Counted from the first letter of the stretch, positions 8,366-19,053 are shown. The stretch is 64,000 nt of DNA from Gammaproteobacteria bacterium 42_54_T18 (GCA_002163245.1 MAAL01000145.1:1-64000), one strand, 5' to 3'. A program made the numbers and translations. Notes: a model not told the origin generated them from the sequence alone.

Positions 8366-9103
8366 ATGAGCACTCTTTTCGGTTTATCTGTTTCACCCTG
8401 GTCTGAAAAAACGCGCTGGGCGCTTGATTACGCCAATGCACATTACCAATATCAGGAATTCACCCCAATGATCTCCAACTTGGGTGTAAGGATAAAATCT
8501 AAACGCTTTTTCAACAGGATATCCGTCCCCCTACTAATTGATGGCGACAGTGTGTTCAGCGATTCATTTAGCATTGCAAAGCATGCCAATACACACTCAA
8601 AGAAAGACTCGCTTTTCCCTCAAGAGAAATGTGACGAAATTGACCACTGGAACAGTATCAGCGAACAGACACTTGAAGCTGGCCGAGCACTGGTTGTTAT
8701 TAACATGCAATCCAATCGAGAAGCCTGCTTAAAAAGCTTACCTCCCTTTTTTCCCGAACCTATAAAGCCACTAATGTTGCCGGTAGCAAAATCAGGATTG
8801 TTTTATCTAAAAAAGAAATACGATGTTAGCGAGAAAAACGTTCGACGTTATGAGCAAATCATCGAAGATAACCTGCAAAAATTGCAAAAAGCGCTAGCAG
8901 ATAACCCTCAGTATTTATTAGGCTCTTTTACTTATGCTGACATCTGCATGGCGGTGACATTACAGGTAATAAAACCGATACAAAATCGCCATGTCATGCT
9001 CGATTCAGCAACCGAGCAATGCTGGAAAAACGAGGCTTTAGCTGAAAAATTCAGTGACCTTATCGCCTGGAGAGACGACATCTATCAGCAATACCGAAGA
9101 TAA
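8366..9103 (+). CDS. Glutathione S-transferase-like protein
   Basis: A 245-residue protein with a thioredoxin-like N-terminal domain (about 1-75: SPWSEKTRWALDYA, VPLLIDGDSVFSDSFSIAKH) and an all-helical C-terminal domain (LGSFTYADICMAV), as in glutathione S-transferases. The substrate is unknown. GGAG lies five bases upstream of the ATG. It is a single plus-strand gene set between the minus-strand pgpA and ybiT genes, in a place where thiL and pgpA are normally adjacent. Confidence 0.82.
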   Translation: MSTLFGLSVSPWSEKTRWALDYANAHYQYQEFTPMISNLGVRIKSKRFFNRISVPLLIDGDSVFSDSFSIAKHANTHSKKDSLFPQEKCDEIDHWNSISEQTLEAGRALVVINMQSNREACLKSLPPFFPEPIKPLMLPVAKSGLFYLKKKYDVSEKNVRRYEQIIEDNLQKLQKALADNPQYLLGSFTYADICMAVTLQVIKPIQNRHVMLDSATEQCWKNEALAEKFSDLIAWRDDIYQQYRR

Positions 9104-9157
9104 CTGGGATAACATTGTAAAACCCTTCACAAAAAAGCCTCACAAAACGTCACCCCA

Positions 9158-9194
9158 CCTAAAACAAACTACCCGTTTGCAACTTGCAAGCGGG
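9158..9194 (-). terminator. Terminator hairpin overlapping the end of ybiT
   Basis: On the minus strand CCCGCTTGCAA and TTGCAAACGGG form an 11-bp stem with one mismatch around a single G (9172-9194), followed by TAGTTTGTTTT. The stem consists of the last codons of ybiT, so the hairpin is part of the coding region. Confidence 0.55.
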
Positions 9195-10779
9195 TTTCCT
9201 GACTTGCCAAGTACTCATCATAAGTACCCTGAAAATCAATCATTTGCTGGTCTTTAATTTCAACAACCCGAGTGGCGAGTGACGAAACAAATTCTCTATC
9301 ATGACTAACAAAAATCAACGTACCCTCGTAATTTGATAACGCTAGGTTAAGCGCCTCAATGGCTTCCATGTCCAAGTGATTGGTAGGCTCATCCATAATT
9401 AACACGTTAGTATCCATCAACATCAGCTTGCCAAACAACAAGCGATTCTTTTCACCACCAGAACACACTTTCGCCTTTTTATTAAAGTCGTCAGCAGTAA
9501 ACAATAAGCGCCCTAACGTTGATCGGATATACAAATCATCATGATTTGGTTTTCGCCACTGCCCCATCCAATCAAACAAATTTAAATCAGAATCAAAGTC
9601 TGCCGTGCTATCTTGCGGACAGTATCCAATCAGCGCGTTTTCAGACCACTTTATAGTACCGTCGTTCGCTTCGATTTCATCCATCAAGCAACGTAAGAAT
9701 GTTGATTTCCCCGCACCATTCTCACCAATAACCGCAAGGCGAGCACCCGCTTCCAAAATAAGATCGCCATTTTCAAACAAGGTTCCACCATCAAAACCGT
9801 GACCTATATTCTCAAGCACAACAGCTTGGCGATGTAATTTTTTGGCTTGCTTAAAACCAATAAACGGTGTCGCACGGCTCGACGTTTTAACCTCATCAAG
9901 CTCTATCTTTTCTAATTTCTTTGCTCTGGAGCTTGCCTGCTTTGCTTTTGATGCGTTTGCAGAAAAACGGTTTACGAATTGTTGCAGTTCATCCATCTCT
10001 GCACTCTTTTTCGCATTCTCTGTATGTAGCTGCTCACGAATTAGTGTTGATGCAGCAATAAAAGCCTCGTAGTTACCCGGGTACACCCGCAACTCACCAT
10101 AATCTATATCCGCCATATGAGTGCAGACGGAATTCAAAAAATGTCGATCATGAGAAATAATAATCATCGTACATTTACGATCATGCAAGACATCAGCAAG
10201 CCAATTAATGGCATGAATATCCAAGTTGTTCGTAGGTTCATCCAACAGCAAAATGTCAGGGTTAGCAAACAACGCCTGAGCCAACAACACACGTAACTTC
10301 CAACCAGGAGCAACTTGCTTCATAAGCCCAAAATGAAAGGACTCCTCGATTCCGGCTTCTAATAAAATATCTCCGGCTCGACTTTCAGCGGTATAGCCAT
10401 CCAGCTCTGCAAATTCGACCTCTAAAGCCGCTACTTTCATGCCATCTTCTTCTGACATTTCTGGCAAATTGTAAATACGGTCGCGCTCTTGCTTTACTTT
10501 CCATAACTCTGCGTCGCCCATAATTACGGCGTCAACAACAGAATACTCTTCGAATGCGAACTGATCCTGGCTTAACGTTCCTACCGTATTCCCTGGGGTA
10601 ATTGATACATTCCCAGAAGTAGGTGTTAATTCACCACTTAAGATCTTCATAAACGTTGATTTTCCGCAGCCATTTGCGCCGATTAAGCCATAACGGTTAC
10701 CGTTACCGAATTTTGCGGAGATATTTTCAAACAAAGGTGTAGCGCCAAACTGCATGGTGATATTTGCTGTGGAAATCAA
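9169..10779 (-). CDS. ybiT: ABC-F family ATPase, YbiT-like
   Basis: A 536-residue soluble protein with two ABC ATPase domains and no membrane segment, characteristic of ABC-F ribosome-associated factors. Walker A sites are GANGCGKST (first domain) and GENGAGKST (second). The first signature is the YbiT-type [15 protein letters not shown] in place of LSGGE, with [11 protein letters not shown] as Walker B; the second domain has [10 protein letters not shown] and MDEPTNHLD. The linker between the domains is the ABC-F signature region. Role in translation is inferred from the family. Confidence 0.92.
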   Translation of the reverse strand: MISTANITMQFGATPLFENISAKFGNGNRYGLIGANGCGKSTFMKILSGELTPTSGNVSITPGNTVGTLSQDQFAFEEYSVVDAVIMGDAELWKVKQERDRIYNLPEMSEEDGMKVAALEVEFAELDGYTAESRAGDILLEAGIEESFHFGLMKQVAPGWKLRVLLAQALFANPDILLLDEPTNNLDIHAINWLADVLHDRKCTMIIISHDRHFLNSVCTHMADIDYGELRVYPGNYEAFIAASTLIREQLHTENAKKSAEMDELQQFVNRFSANASKAKQASSRAKKLEKIELDEVKTSSRATPFIGFKQAKKLHRQAVVLENIGHGFDGGTLFENGDLILEAGARLAVIGENGAGKSTFLRCLMDEIEANDGTIKWSENALIGYCPQDSTADFDSDLNLFDWMGQWRKPNHDDLYIRSTLGRLLFTADDFNKKAKVCSGGEKNRLLFGKLMLMDTNVLIMDEPTNHLDMEAIEALNLALSNYEGTLIFVSHDREFVSSLATRVVEIKDQQMIDFQGTYDEYLASQETRLQVANG

Positions 10780-10853
10780 AGACGTATTCCTGAAAACTTA
10801 AGATATTAGGGGATTTAACTGAGGACACCATCAAGGTGCTTTCGAAGGGGCGG

Positions 10854-10882
10854 ACTATAAAGAGTTCGCGCCTCAATGTCGA
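10854..10882 (-). promoter_or_regulatory. Likely sigma-70 promoter of ybiT
   Basis: Minus-strand TCGACA (10877-10882), a 17-base spacer and TATAGT (10854-10859). Five of six bases match consensus in both hexamers. It lies about 75 bases upstream of the ybiT ATG and after the thiL stop, indicating that ybiT is transcribed separately from the rib-nusB-thiL operon. Confidence 0.65.
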
Positions 10883-10924
10883 GCAGAAAACTGTACAGGA
10901 AATGTACGAAAAAAGAAAAACAGG

Positions 10925-11911
10925 TTAAAAGTGCTGGTATCCTAAACTGACAAGCTCAACACAGCCGCCCTCCTCAACAATGGAGGCACCCTCAACGACC
11001 TTACCTATTCGTGTAAGTATGACGCTCTGCTCAACAGCTAACGCCTCAACAGATTCCCTTTTGCTCTCTGGCACGGTAAAGCACAACTCATAATCATCAC
11101 CAGCATTGCAAGCTAACAGCCTTTTCTCTCGCTCGCTTTTATCGCCAAATAGGTCGCTCTTCATAACGGCGTCAGATAAAGGAACCAACTCTAGCTTCAA
11201 GCTAGCCCCCGCTTTACTTGCACACAACACGTGCTCAAGATCTGCTAACAAACCATCAGAAATATCAATACAGCTTGTTGCTATACCGCGCAAGGCCAAC
11301 CCCAAGCCAAGACGAGGTTGCGGCTGATTAAATCGCTGCAATGCATCTAGAAAACATCGATCAAAACGTTTGTCATCAGGTGCGTCAAAACCAGACAGCG
11401 CCATATTTAAGCCCGCCGCTCCATGGCCTATCACACCAGAAACATACACATCATCACCAACACTGGCCCCGTGCCGAGTTAACGCCTTACCTATTGGCAC
11501 ATCACCGGTGACATGCACTGAAATGGATAATGGGCCCTTTGTTGTATCTCCACCTACAAGCTGAATGCCGGTTTGTTGAACCAGCTTAGCCATACCGTTG
11601 CAGAAACCCTCAATCCATTGTGTATCTCTATCAGGCAGCGTAATGCAAAGTGTAAACCAAAGAGGGTAAGCCCCCATGGCTGCCAAATCGCTTAGATTCA
11701 CTGCCAGGGATTTAAAACCAATATCAAATGCAGAGGTGCTTTCTGGAAAATGTACGCCAGCAATCAATGTATCTGTAGAAACGACTAATTGAGAATTAGC
11801 AGGCGGATTTAAGATTGCGCAATCATCGCCAATACCAAGCTCAACGCCCCGCCCCGCGCCTTTTGATGCAAGGGTAGAGAAGTAAGCTTGGATCAGTTCA
11901 AATTCATTCAC
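10925..11911 (-). CDS. thiL: Thiamine-monophosphate kinase
   Basis: A 328-residue ThiL that phosphorylates thiamine monophosphate to the active cofactor thiamine diphosphate. The N terminus (FELIQAYF) and motifs GIGDDCAIL, VSTDTLIAGVHF, VGGDTTKG and CIDISDGLLADL are all in place; GDDYELCF lies near the C terminus. It is 12 bases after nusB and is the last gene of the rib-nusB-thiL operon. Confidence 0.97.
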   Translation of the reverse strand: MNEFELIQAYFSTLASKGAGRGVELGIGDDCAILNPPANSQLVVSTDTLIAGVHFPESTSAFDIGFKSLAVNLSDLAAMGAYPLWFTLCITLPDRDTQWIEGFCNGMAKLVQQTGIQLVGGDTTKGPLSISVHVTGDVPIGKALTRHGASVGDDVYVSGVIGHGAAGLNMALSGFDAPDDKRFDRCFLDALQRFNQPQPRLGLGLALRGIATSCIDISDGLLADLEHVLCASKAGASLKLELVPLSDAVMKSDLFGDKSEREKRLLACNAGDDYELCFTVPESKRESVEALAVEQSVILTRIGKVVEGASIVEEGGCVELVSLGYQHF

Positions 11912-11923
11912 ACAAATGATACT

Positions 11924-12466
11924 TTACGTTTTAGGCTTGTTTTTTTCACGATGCGCACGCACTTCGACCATACGTATCGCTTGTGATGCTTTATCTAAAA
12001 TACCGTTAACGTATTTATGACTTTCGGTAGCGCCAAAGGTTTTGGCAAGTTCAATCCCTTCGTTTATCACCACACGATAAGGTACATCTAGTCGCTTCAA
12101 CAACTCATAAATACCCACACGAAGAATAGCCAATTCCACTTGATCCAGGTCTTTCTTATCTCTATCAAGATATTTTTCAAAGCCTGCATCAACATCATTT
12201 ACACAGGAAGGTATTCCGTGCAACAACATATGAAAATACTCAGTATCCGTTTTCTTGAAGTCATTGTCAGCTCGAAATTGAGCCTCAATATCCGTAAGGT
12301 TTGCACCCGTCATCTGCCATTGATATAGCGCTTGCACAGCAAAACGACGCGCCTTTTTACGGGCGGCCGGTTTTGCTGACATGGGCTTAGGCTTGGACTT
12401 GGACTTTGGCTCAGCCTTAGACGCAGCATTTGACGCTGCCTTACCTTGCTCTGAATCATTACTCAC
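11924..12466 (-). CDS. nusB: Transcription antitermination factor NusB with Lys/Pro-rich N-terminal extension
   Basis: NusB binds boxA RNA with S10 and promotes antitermination of rRNA transcription. The family core starts at about residue 36 ([15 protein letters not shown]) and runs to the C terminus with the typical [15 protein letters not shown] motif. Before the core is a 35-residue low-complexity segment of Lys, Ser, Pro and Ala, absent from the short NusB of enteric bacteria. The gene is nine bases after ribH. Confidence 0.95.
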   Translation of the reverse strand: MSNDSEQGKAASNAASKAEPKSKSKPKPMSAKPAARKKARRFAVQALYQWQMTGANLTDIEAQFRADNDFKKTDTEYFHMLLHGIPSCVNDVDAGFEKYLDRDKKDLDQVELAILRVGIYELLKRLDVPYRVVINEGIELAKTFGATESHKYVNGILDKASQAIRMVEVRAHREKNKPKT

Positions 12467-12475
12467 AATAATAAC

Positions 12476-12952
12476 CTACGCTTCCAGATTACGAAGCAAA
12501 CTAACCATTTCCAACGCACCCAAAGCAGCTTCAGCACCTTTGTTGCCGGCTTTTGTACCTGAACGCTCTATGGCTTGCTCAATGCTATCCACCGTTAACA
12601 CGCCAAATGCAACAGGAATATCGGTTTCCAGACTTACGGTAGCAATACCTTTAACACATTCACCAGCAACATATTCAAAGTGAGGTGTTCCGCCACGAAT
12701 AACCGCTCCTAGAGCAACAATAGCGTCTGGCTTACGAGTCTGCGCTACTTTTTTCACTGCCAACGGCATTTCAAATGCACCGGGAACCCGAACAATTTCA
12801 ATATCTTTCTCTGCGATGCCGTGACGTACTAGTGCATCCACAGCACCGTCCACAAGGCTTTCAACAACAAAGCTGTTAAAACGCCCTACAACCAGTGCAA
12901 ATCGTGCAGAGATGGGTCGAAAATCACCTTCAATTGTTTTGATATTACTCAT
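12476..12952 (-). CDS. ribH: 6,7-dimethyl-8-ribityllumazine synthase
   Basis: A 158-residue lumazine synthase that condenses the ribityl-aminopyrimidine with dihydroxybutanone phosphate. Motifs are [42 protein letters not shown] and PVAFGVLT with the following catalytic-site region. The length is normal and the gene sits between ribBA and nusB, where it is found in most gammaproteobacteria. Confidence 0.97.
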   Translation of the reverse strand: MSNIKTIEGDFRPISARFALVVGRFNSFVVESLVDGAVDALVRHGIAEKDIEIVRVPGAFEMPLAVKKVAQTRKPDAIVALGAVIRGGTPHFEYVAGECVKGIATVSLETDIPVAFGVLTVDSIEQAIERSGTKAGNKGAEAALGALEMVSLLRNLEA

Positions 12953-13018
12953 TATCTAATTACCTTATTCATTAGTCGTATGTTTTGATACGCATAGCTT
13001 GTTCATATGCTGTGTGCT

Positions 13019-14149
13019 TTATTCGCTTAATTCGTTACTGCTGATATAACCTGACACCTCTAAGTCAAATCCAGACAGCGCGTTAAAACGCATTGGGGCA
13101 CTCAGCAAACGCATTTTACTGACACCAAGCTGACGCAATACTTGTGCGCCAGTACCGATATTTCGATACACACCTTTACCATCTTGAGTTTGCTCTCGAT
13201 TAGGTCGTCGCCCCTGATAAAAACTCTCTACCAACTCACCAATACATTGATCCTGGAAAGAATCACCTAGCAATAACACCACACCCGCATCAGACTGAGA
13301 ACTCACAAAACGCAAAGCACGGGAAAGACTCCAACCCGAACCTTCATTTTTAATCGCCCCCATCAAATCACGAATTGGATCTGCTATATGAACCCGAACA
13401 TATGGCTCCTCTGACGCAGTCAAATCACCTTTAACCAAAGCAATATGTGTTTGGTTTTCAATAAGATCTTGAAACACATGCATTTGAAAATCACCAAACT
13501 CTGTCGGCAAGGTTTCTTCCCGCAATTTCTCAATGGTTTTTTCATTAAAGGTACGATAGTGAATCAAATCAGCAATGGTACCGATTTTTAAGCCATGCTC
13601 TTCTGCAAAAACTTCTAAATCCGGGCGGCGAGCCATAGTGCCATCTTCATTCATGATCTCTACAATGGCAGCAGCAGGTTCATAACCTGCCAATCTCGCC
13701 AAATCACAACCCGCTTCAGTATGCCCTGCTCGGCGTAATACACCGCCGTTTTCTGCTTTTAACGGAAATATATGCCCCGGCTGCACAATATCTTCAGGCT
13801 TAGCATCACGAGCCACCGCAGCAAGAATCGTTGTCGCCCTATCAGCTGCAGAAATACCTGTCGTCACACCTTCCGTCGCTTCAATTGACAGCGTAAAGTT
13901 AGTGCCATGCTGACACTGGTTCGCATCAACCATTAACGGCAGCTTCAACTTTTCACAACGATCTTGAGACAAGGTCAAACAAATCAAACCTCTCGCATGA
14001 GTTGCCATAAAGTTAATATCCGCTGGGCGAACCATATTAGCTGCGATAATTAAATCGCCTTCATTTTCACGATCTTCATCATCCATCAGGATAACCATCT
14101 TACCCTGTCGAATATCGTCTATTAGTTCTTCTATGGTATTCAGCTTCAT
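13019..14149 (-). CDS. ribBA: 3,4-dihydroxy-2-butanone 4-phosphate synthase with degenerate RibA-like domain
   Basis: The N-terminal half (about 1-205) is a full DHBP synthase: DDEDRENEGDLIIAA, HARGLICL, GGVLRRAGHTEAGCDLA. It converts ribulose 5-phosphate to the four-carbon riboflavin precursor. The C-terminal half (about 206-376) has the GTP cyclohydrolase II fold by position and length but lacks the zinc-binding Cys cluster of active RibA; the only Cys in it is in DQCIGEL. Such two-part proteins without cyclohydrolase activity are known in gammaproteobacteria. A separate ribA is therefore expected elsewhere in the genome (inference). Confidence 0.93.
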   Translation of the reverse strand: MKLNTIEELIDDIRQGKMVILMDDEDRENEGDLIIAANMVRPADINFMATHARGLICLTLSQDRCEKLKLPLMVDANQCQHGTNFTLSIEATEGVTTGISAADRATTILAAVARDAKPEDIVQPGHIFPLKAENGGVLRRAGHTEAGCDLARLAGYEPAAAIVEIMNEDGTMARRPDLEVFAEEHGLKIGTIADLIHYRTFNEKTIEKLREETLPTEFGDFQMHVFQDLIENQTHIALVKGDLTASEEPYVRVHIADPIRDLMGAIKNEGSGWSLSRALRFVSSQSDAGVVLLLGDSFQDQCIGELVESFYQGRRPNREQTQDGKGVYRNIGTGAQVLRQLGVSKMRLLSAPMRFNALSGFDLEVSGYISSNELSE

Positions 14150-14210
14150 TTCTGCTTCCTACTAAATTGTCGTATTAAGTGAGCGATTGTATTAATTCGT
14201 ATATTTAAAA

Positions 14211-14885
14211 CTATCGTCTATTCAAAAAGCCATTCTCAGCAAGGTGCGCCAATGTCACACCTTGTTCTTTATTCGTTATGGGTTCTGCTGCTTTATCACC
14301 AAGTAACAAGCGCTCCAAGTAGCGAGCTATGATGTCCACTTCCAAATTCACCTCAACCCCCGGCTGCCACAAATCGACAGTGGTCTCACCAGAAGTATGG
14401 GGCACTATATTCAACGAGATGATGGCACCGTTAATATTGTTAATCGTCAAGCTCACGCCGTCGACACAGATAGAGCCTTTTTCTGAGAGGTATCGCGCCA
14501 ATTCATTTGGCGCCTTTACCTCCAAATGAATAGATCGCGCGTCCTCTTTTCGAGATAAAACCTCACCTAGTCCATCCACATGCCCACTGACAATATGTCC
14601 ACCCAAACGGGTGGTTGGGGTTAACGCTTTCTCTAAATTAACGTTTACACCAACGGAAAGCTGTTTAAAGCTGGTTCTTTTTAAGGTTTCCAAAGAAACA
14701 TCAGCCCAAAAACCATCACCAAGCAACTCGATTACGGTTAGGCACACGCCATTAGTAGCAATGCTATCCCCAAGCTTTACATCACCTAAGTCTAGCTTGC
14801 CACTATGCACTCGCAACCTAACATCACCGCCGCGGGTTTCCATTCGGGCGATATGCCCTACAGCTTCAATAATACCTGTAAACAT
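14211..14885 (-). CDS. ribE: Riboflavin synthase, alpha chain
   Basis: A 224-residue riboflavin synthase that dismutates two lumazine molecules. It has two repeated lumazine-binding domains: residues 1-97 starting MFTGIIEAVG with NGVCLTV, and 98-200 starting GHIVSGHVDGLG with DGVSLTIN. The ATG directly follows the ribD stop codon, so the two are coupled. A C-terminal tail of about 20 residues follows the second domain. Confidence 0.97.
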   Translation of the reverse strand: MFTGIIEAVGHIARMETRGGDVRLRVHSGKLDLGDVKLGDSIATNGVCLTVIELLGDGFWADVSLETLKRTSFKQLSVGVNVNLEKALTPTTRLGGHIVSGHVDGLGEVLSRKEDARSIHLEVKAPNELARYLSEKGSICVDGVSLTINNINGAIISLNIVPHTSGETTVDLWQPGVEVNLEVDIIARYLERLLLGDKAAEPITNKEQGVTLAHLAENGFLNRR

Positions 14886-16046
14886 TTATGACTTTCCTAA
14901 AGCGCAGGGGATCGTGTAGTGAATACATAGGTCATCACCCACTTGTTTCACACCTTTCATTGTTAGAGGTAGTTTGTTTTTCATGGTATCGATTCCCGGC
15001 ATCAACAACACTGGCCGAGCGTCACTGCCCATTAGCGTTGGAGCCATATACAGAACCCATTCGTCCACCAAACCTTGCTGCACAAAAGCACCAGCAGTCG
15101 TCGCCCCCGTTTCAACAAGCACCTCGTTCACCTCACGCCGAGCCAATTCGGCCAACAATGCACAAAGATCAACTTTGGGCACCTTAGCCTTGCTTGGCAA
15201 ACACAAGACCTCTGCACCGGCAATTTCCAAGGCAGCTTGACGCTGTTTATTCTCTACCGCACACACAATTAGCGTATTTCCAGGCAACGTTAACATTTTA
15301 CCTGTTACAGGAGTGCGCAATTGAGAATCAAGAATAACCCGCAACGGCTGTATAGGTTCAGCCAAAATGTTAGGCCACTCATCTTGGTTAGCCCATGTCT
15401 CAGGCCGTACGGTTAAAGACGGGTCATCGATAAGTACGGAGTCAACACCGGTAATAATCGCTTCGCTTCGAGCCCGCAAGCGCTGTACGTCTTGCCGAGC
15501 GCCAGCTCCTGTTATCCACTGGCTTTCACCAGAAGCCATCGCGGTGCGGCCATCCGCACTCATCGCTGATTTCACTCGTACCCAAGGTTTCCCCACGGAC
15601 ATGCGCTTTATAAACCCTGGATTCAGTTGTTCCGATTCAGTTGTTAACAATCCGCACGACACATCAACGCCCTGCTCCCGTAACATGTCAAAACCATTAC
15701 CAGAAACCAATGGATTAGGGTCCTGCATAGCACCAACGACACGGGAAATACCAGCATCAATTAAAGCCTGAGAACAAGGAGGGGTTCGACCAAAATGACT
15801 GCAAGGCTCAAGAGTAACGTATGCTGTGGCCCCTAAAGACTTATCGCCAGCTTGAGCCAGGGCGTTGACTTCCGCATGGCCTTGACATGCGACTTGGTGC
15901 CAGCCCTCTCCAACAATATGTCCATCGTTAACAACAACACAACCAACACGAGGGTTCGGGTGAGTGCTATAAAGGCCTTGCCTGGCTATTTGTATGGCAC
16001 GGGCCATATAGCGAGTATCATCTGTAGAGAAGGCCGATGGTTTCAT
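14886..16046 (-). CDS. ribD: Bifunctional deaminase-reductase RibD
   Basis: Two-domain enzyme for the second and third steps of riboflavin synthesis. The N-terminal deaminase has the zinc motifs HAEVNAL and PCSHFGRTPPCSQAL (about 55-95). The C-terminal reductase begins near 150 (WVRVKSAMSADGRTA) and includes DSVLIDDPSLTVR and VETGATTAGAF. The frame opens with GTG at 16055; I prefer the ATG at 16046 (MKPSAFSTDDTRYMARA). Neither start has a clear ribosome site. It is the first gene of the rib operon; no FMN riboswitch-like sequence lies upstream. Confidence 0.95.
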   Translation of the reverse strand: MKPSAFSTDDTRYMARAIQIARQGLYSTHPNPRVGCVVVNDGHIVGEGWHQVACQGHAEVNALAQAGDKSLGATAYVTLEPCSHFGRTPPCSQALIDAGISRVVGAMQDPNPLVSGNGFDMLREQGVDVSCGLLTTESEQLNPGFIKRMSVGKPWVRVKSAMSADGRTAMASGESQWITGAGARQDVQRLRARSEAIITGVDSVLIDDPSLTVRPETWANQDEWPNILAEPIQPLRVILDSQLRTPVTGKMLTLPGNTLIVCAVENKQRQAALEIAGAEVLCLPSKAKVPKVDLCALLAELARREVNEVLVETGATTAGAFVQQGLVDEWVLYMAPTLMGSDARPVLLMPGIDTMKNKLPLTMKGVKQVGDDLCIHYTIPCALGKS

Positions 16047-16235
16047 AAAGAACACTGCGTATATGCATATAAATTAAACGAAGCCGCAGTATATCACATT
16101 CAATTATGGATCACTGCCAACATTTGTTTCGATAAAACAGCCTTGTAGATGACAATATCTTTACTATGATTTAAGTACCGGAAACAAATCCCATCACCAA
16201 AGCTAAGGACTGCACAGTAAGGTAAAAATGCAGTT

Positions 16236-18566
16236 ATGAGCATCAAAAGTAAACTTCTCGCCCTATGTATTACGTTAGCCGTACTACCGGTTCTCCTTGT
16301 CACATCTACCGTCGCCTGGTATGCCTATGATAACGGCCGTACAGCCATTGAAGAGCAAGCTAAAGCTCAGCTAACGTCGATCAGAGACATCAAAAAACAA
16401 CAAATAGAATCCTACTTTCAATTTATCACCCAACAGGTTCAAACCCTGTCCAATGATAGAATGATTATCAATGCCATGAAGGAGTTAGACCAATCTTTCG
16501 GCCAAGTCCGCCAAACAGCCTCACTGAAAAGCCAAAGTGAGCTTAAGAGCGACCTCTCAAATTATTACAACAATCAGTTTGGTACCGAGTTTAAGGCAAG
16601 AAATAACAATCAAAGTACCGACACAAGTACGCTAATCAACTCTCTCGACAATGATTCACTCGCAATGCAATACCTGTATATCACCAATAACAACAACCCC
16701 CTTGGTGAAAAGGACGCTCTTACCGATACCGGTGACAATACCGACTACGCAAAAGCACACGCGCTATACCACCCTCACATCAGAGACTACCTGGTCAAAT
16801 TTGAATATTACGACATTTTTTTGGTATCGCCTTCTAGTGGCGATATTATTTATTCGGTTTTTAAAGAGTTAGACTTCTCCACGTCACTTACCGATGGCCC
16901 TTACGCAAATTCGGGCATAGGGGAGGCGTTTCGTCATGCCAATGAATCTGACACCAACGCCTACACCTATCTCTCAGATTTTTCACCCTACCTCCCTTCA
17001 TACAATGATCCCGCAGCATTTATCGCATCTCCCATTCTCGATAATGGGAAAAAGATAGGGATATTAATTTTTCAAATGCCTATCGACAAGATCAACAGCA
17101 TCATGACACATGAACAACACTGGGCCAGCTCAGGCCTTGGGGCATCAGGTGAAACCTACCTCGTGGGCGGCGACTATACAATGAGAAGCATGAGCCGCTT
17201 TCTACTAGAAGACCCTAACGCTTATTTCGAACTAATATCAAACCTTGAATCCATACCCCTAGAAAGCCAAGAAGCTATTAAAGCAAAAGCCACGAGCATT
17301 GGGTTACAGCCCGTTAAAACCCAGGGGTCGATCTCCGCCATAGAAGGAGAAAAAGGTTTTGCCATATTCCCAGACTATCGAAATGTTAATGTACTTTCTG
17401 CCTACAGTCCCTTAAATATAGAGGGTTTACAATGGGTAATAATGAGTGAGATTGATCAAGAAGAAGCGTTTAAGCACTCCTATGAACTAAAAGATAAAAT
17501 TTTTATCCTTGTAATAGGTGCAATCATCATTACTTTAATTATTGCTACCGCCTGCGCTAGCTTCCTGACTAAGCAGTTTACAGCTCCTCTTGAAGTATTT
17601 TCTACAACAATACTAGCCATAAACCAAACCGCCGATCTCTCGAAAAGGATTGACGTCGAAGGTAACGATGAAATAGCCCGAAGTGCAAAAGCTATTAACA
17701 GCTTACTACAGCAATTCCAAGACACCATTCAGTTTCTCATTAAAACGATTCAGCTTTTAAAATCCTCTTCATCCGACATGGCGATGCAGACGGCTCAATT
17801 AAAGGAGGCCGCACAACGCCAAGAAACCCAAAGCCAGCAGGTTGCTACGGCCTCAAGGCAGATGGCGACTTCTGCGAATGAAGTTGCCAAAAATGCTGAA
17901 CAAGCATCTACAGAAACTTACAACGCCAACGATGCAGGAAAACAGGGCTCAACTATCGTAAAAAGCTGCATTCAAAACACGGAAACCCTCACAAACAACG
18001 TATCTCAAACCCATAAAAATTTAGACAAAGTAGTTGAAAATAGTCGAGATATTGATGCAGTTCTTCAAGTCATTCAAGATATTGCTGAGCAAACAAATTT
18101 ACTCGCGCTCAATGCCGCGATCGAAGCTGCCAGAGCGGGGGAGCAAGGCAGAGGTTTTGCAGTTGTTGCTGATGAAGTTAGAACACTGGCTCAAAGAACC
18201 CGAACCTCCACCGAAGAGATCAAGCGGACAATTGACAAACTTCAAAATGACGTTAATGCGTCAGTCTCTGCAATCGAAGAAAGCACCGAACAAGCCACTA
18301 TCAGTACTGGAAATATTAATGAACTTGGAACCTCGTTATCAACCGTTACATCTCATTTAGAACTTATTTCTAGTATGAACGAGCAAATTGCATCAGCAGC
18401 AACAGAGCAGCTTGCCACTGCAGATGACATATCAAAAAGTATTCTGGACGTAAGTGAAGCATCAAAAGAAACATCTTCCATCTCAGAAAAAACGGCCGCT
18501 GCGGGTGAAAACATAGAACAGCTGGCAACCCAATTGCAAGAGTTTGTCTCCAAATTTAAAATCTAA
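16236..18566 (+). CDS. Methyl-accepting chemotaxis protein
   Basis: A 776-residue transmembrane chemoreceptor. The first membrane helix is at about 7-30, followed by a large periplasmic sensor region (about 31-415), a second helix at about 419-441, a HAMP domain (about 442-495) and a cytoplasmic signalling domain. The tip is canonical: [20 protein letters not shown] near 615-635 with [15 protein letters not shown]. The ligand is not predictable. It has no C-terminal NWETF-like receptor tether. The gene separates ribD from nrdR, which are neighbours in many relatives. A three-codon ORF (ATG at 16228, TGA overlapping the start) precedes it. Confidence 0.95.
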   Translation: MSIKSKLLALCITLAVLPVLLVTSTVAWYAYDNGRTAIEEQAKAQLTSIRDIKKQQIESYFQFITQQVQTLSNDRMIINAMKELDQSFGQVRQTASLKSQSELKSDLSNYYNNQFGTEFKARNNNQSTDTSTLINSLDNDSLAMQYLYITNNNNPLGEKDALTDTGDNTDYAKAHALYHPHIRDYLVKFEYYDIFLVSPSSGDIIYSVFKELDFSTSLTDGPYANSGIGEAFRHANESDTNAYTYLSDFSPYLPSYNDPAAFIASPILDNGKKIGILIFQMPIDKINSIMTHEQHWASSGLGASGETYLVGGDYTMRSMSRFLLEDPNAYFELISNLESIPLESQEAIKAKATSIGLQPVKTQGSISAIEGEKGFAIFPDYRNVNVLSAYSPLNIEGLQWVIMSEIDQEEAFKHSYELKDKIFILVIGAIIITLIIATACASFLTKQFTAPLEVFSTTILAINQTADLSKRIDVEGNDEIARSAKAINSLLQQFQDTIQFLIKTIQLLKSSSSDMAMQTAQLKEAAQRQETQSQQVATASRQMATSANEVAKNAEQASTETYNANDAGKQGSTIVKSCIQNTETLTNNVSQTHKNLDKVVENSRDIDAVLQVIQDIAEQTNLLALNAAIEAARAGEQGRGFAVVADEVRTLAQRTRTSTEEIKRTIDKLQNDVNASVSAIEESTEQATISTGNINELGTSLSTVTSHLELISSMNEQIASAATEQLATADDISKSILDVSEASKETSSISEKTAAAGENIEQLATQLQEFVSKFKI

Positions 18567-18573
18567 CGTTCGC

Positions 18574-19029
18574 TTAGCTGTCTTTTTGCAAGCGATCAAT
18601 TTCATCTTTAAATTCACTAATGTCCTGAAAGCTGCGATACACCGATGCAAAACGAACAAATGCCACTTCATCTAACTCTCTTAACGCTCCCATCACCTGC
18701 TCACCAACTACTTGTGAGTCTACTTCTCGTTCTCCGGTCGCCCGTAAACGAGAACATATACGATTCACGGCAGCCTCAATTTGTTCAGTACTCACTGGGC
18801 GCTTTTCAACCGCTCGCTGAATACCGCTACGCAATTTACTCTCATCAAAAGGCTCTCGAGTACCGTCTTGTTTTACCACTTTAGGCATGACAAGTTCTGC
18901 CGTCTCATAGGTGGTATAGCGCTCGCCACAAGCCACACATTCACGGCGACGTCGAACTTGCGTGCCATCAGCCACAAGGCGAGAGTCAATAACTTTGGTT
19001 TCATTCGCATTACAAAACGGGCAATACAT
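18574..19029 (-). CDS. nrdR: Transcriptional repressor NrdR
   Basis: A 151-residue nucleotide-dependent repressor of ribonucleotide reductase genes. The N-terminal zinc ribbon has its four cysteines (MYCPFCNAN and [13 protein letters not shown]), and the ATP-cone domain follows ([19 protein letters not shown]). The ribosome site AGGAGG is five bases upstream of the ATG. No NrdR-box pairs were seen in the window, so targets lie elsewhere. It is convergent with the chemoreceptor gene with only seven bases between. Confidence 0.97.
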   Translation of the reverse strand: MYCPFCNANETKVIDSRLVADGTQVRRRRECVACGERYTTYETAELVMPKVVKQDGTREPFDESKLRSGIQRAVEKRPVSTEQIEAAVNRICSRLRATGEREVDSQVVGEQVMGALRELDEVAFVRFASVYRSFQDISEFKDEIDRLQKDS

Positions 19030-19053
19030 AGTACCTCCTTTACATTGTCTGTT

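Noticed and set aside
12953-14210. FMN riboswitch in the rib operon gaps
   Set aside because: The gaps before ribH, ribBA and ribE are 60-70 bases and lack the conserved RFN core; the region before ribD also lacks it.
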